Of a stretch of DNA of 64,000 nucleotides, positions 63,967 through 64,000 are shown piece by piece. The notes beneath the pieces were generated by a model, which saw nothing but the letters and a program-made list of their open reading frames with translations, was not told where the DNA came from and ran no database searches. A program made the position numbers and the translations under genes. Source of the DNA: Chloroflexota bacterium (GTDB lineage Bacteria; Chloroflexota; Anaerolineae; Aggregatilineales; Phototrophicaceae); contig WTGB01000144.1 of assembly GCA_011523735.1 (NCBI GenBank), positions 1 through 64,000 on the forward strand, in the 5' to 3' direction. Numbering within the stretch: the first letter of the stretch is position 1; every line of letters starts with the position of its first letter.

Positions 63967-64000
63967 ATGCGCCCGTTGCTGCTTACAGCCCTTTTCGTAT
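63967..64000 (+). CDS. Start of a gene cut by the window end
   Basis: ATG 63967 is preceded by GGAG with 5-base spacing and followed by 'MRPLLLTALFV', a signal-peptide-like start. Only 11 codons are visible, so this is a guess supported by the ribosome binding site. Confidence 0.35.
   Translation, partial: MRPLLLTALFV

Overview
The window looks like one contig of a GC-moderate, environmental rod-shaped bacterium. The mix of many sulfatases, phytanoyl-CoA dioxygenase (PhyH) family enzymes, paired MalF/MalG-type permeases without their own ATPase, LIC_10190-like membrane proteins and an mre-min-rodA cluster is most like a Chloroflexota genome (Anaerolineae/Caldilineae or SAR202-like lineages). 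This placement is inference from gene content; there is no rRNA here.

Layout. 1-2.7 kb: end of a sugar ABC importer (binding protein, MalF, MalG), plus strand. 2.7-8.3 kb: a complete branched-chain amino acid/amide importer livK-livH-livM-livG-livF, minus strand, whose LivH has an extra duplicated membrane module. 8.7-10.6 kb: a two-gene sugar isomerase/oxidoreductase operon. 10.6-14.7 kb: GH51 arabinofuranosidase and glycogen phosphorylase, minus strand. 15.0-18.8 kb: sulfatase, DapA-like aldolase/lyase and enolase-superfamily dehydratase, with two palindromic repeats and a small MITE-like element. 18.8-31.4 kb: a ten-gene co-directional cluster on the minus strand (LacI regulator, sugar ABC importer, sulfatase, an unrecognised protein, PhyH dioxygenase, second sulfatase, FAD oxidoreductase, second PhyH protein). 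It reads as one uptake-and-degradation unit for a sulfated carbohydrate or sulfate ester and is the best candidate for an undescribed system. 31.5-41.3 kb: more catabolic genes (isomerase, SDR, amidase, lactate-permease family, DegT aminotransferase, ThDP enzyme, aminotransferase, TauE exporter).

41.4-49.8 kb is a transition: methyltransferase, B3/B4 protein, MFS exporter, CrcB fluoride channel, UppP, LysM lipoprotein, ribosomal protein L19 behind a putative attenuator, and two membrane proteins. 49.8-61 kb is core cell biology on the minus strand: mreB-mreC-mreD-mrdA-(membrane protein)-minC-minD-minE-rodA-gltX-tRNA-Gln, combining wall elongation, septum placement and Glu/Gln charging. 61.5-64 kb has tilS, an OmpR-like regulator with a degenerate receiver, and the start of one more gene.

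Regulatory structure visible by eye: all three binding-protein/permease junctions carry a strong stem-loop without a U-tract; an AAACTTGRCGAA motif recurs in front of two catabolic transcription units; several genes have a TATAAT-like -10 (often extended TGn) about 30-36 bases before the chosen start, which supports those starts. No CRISPR array, complete insertion sequence or phage was seen.
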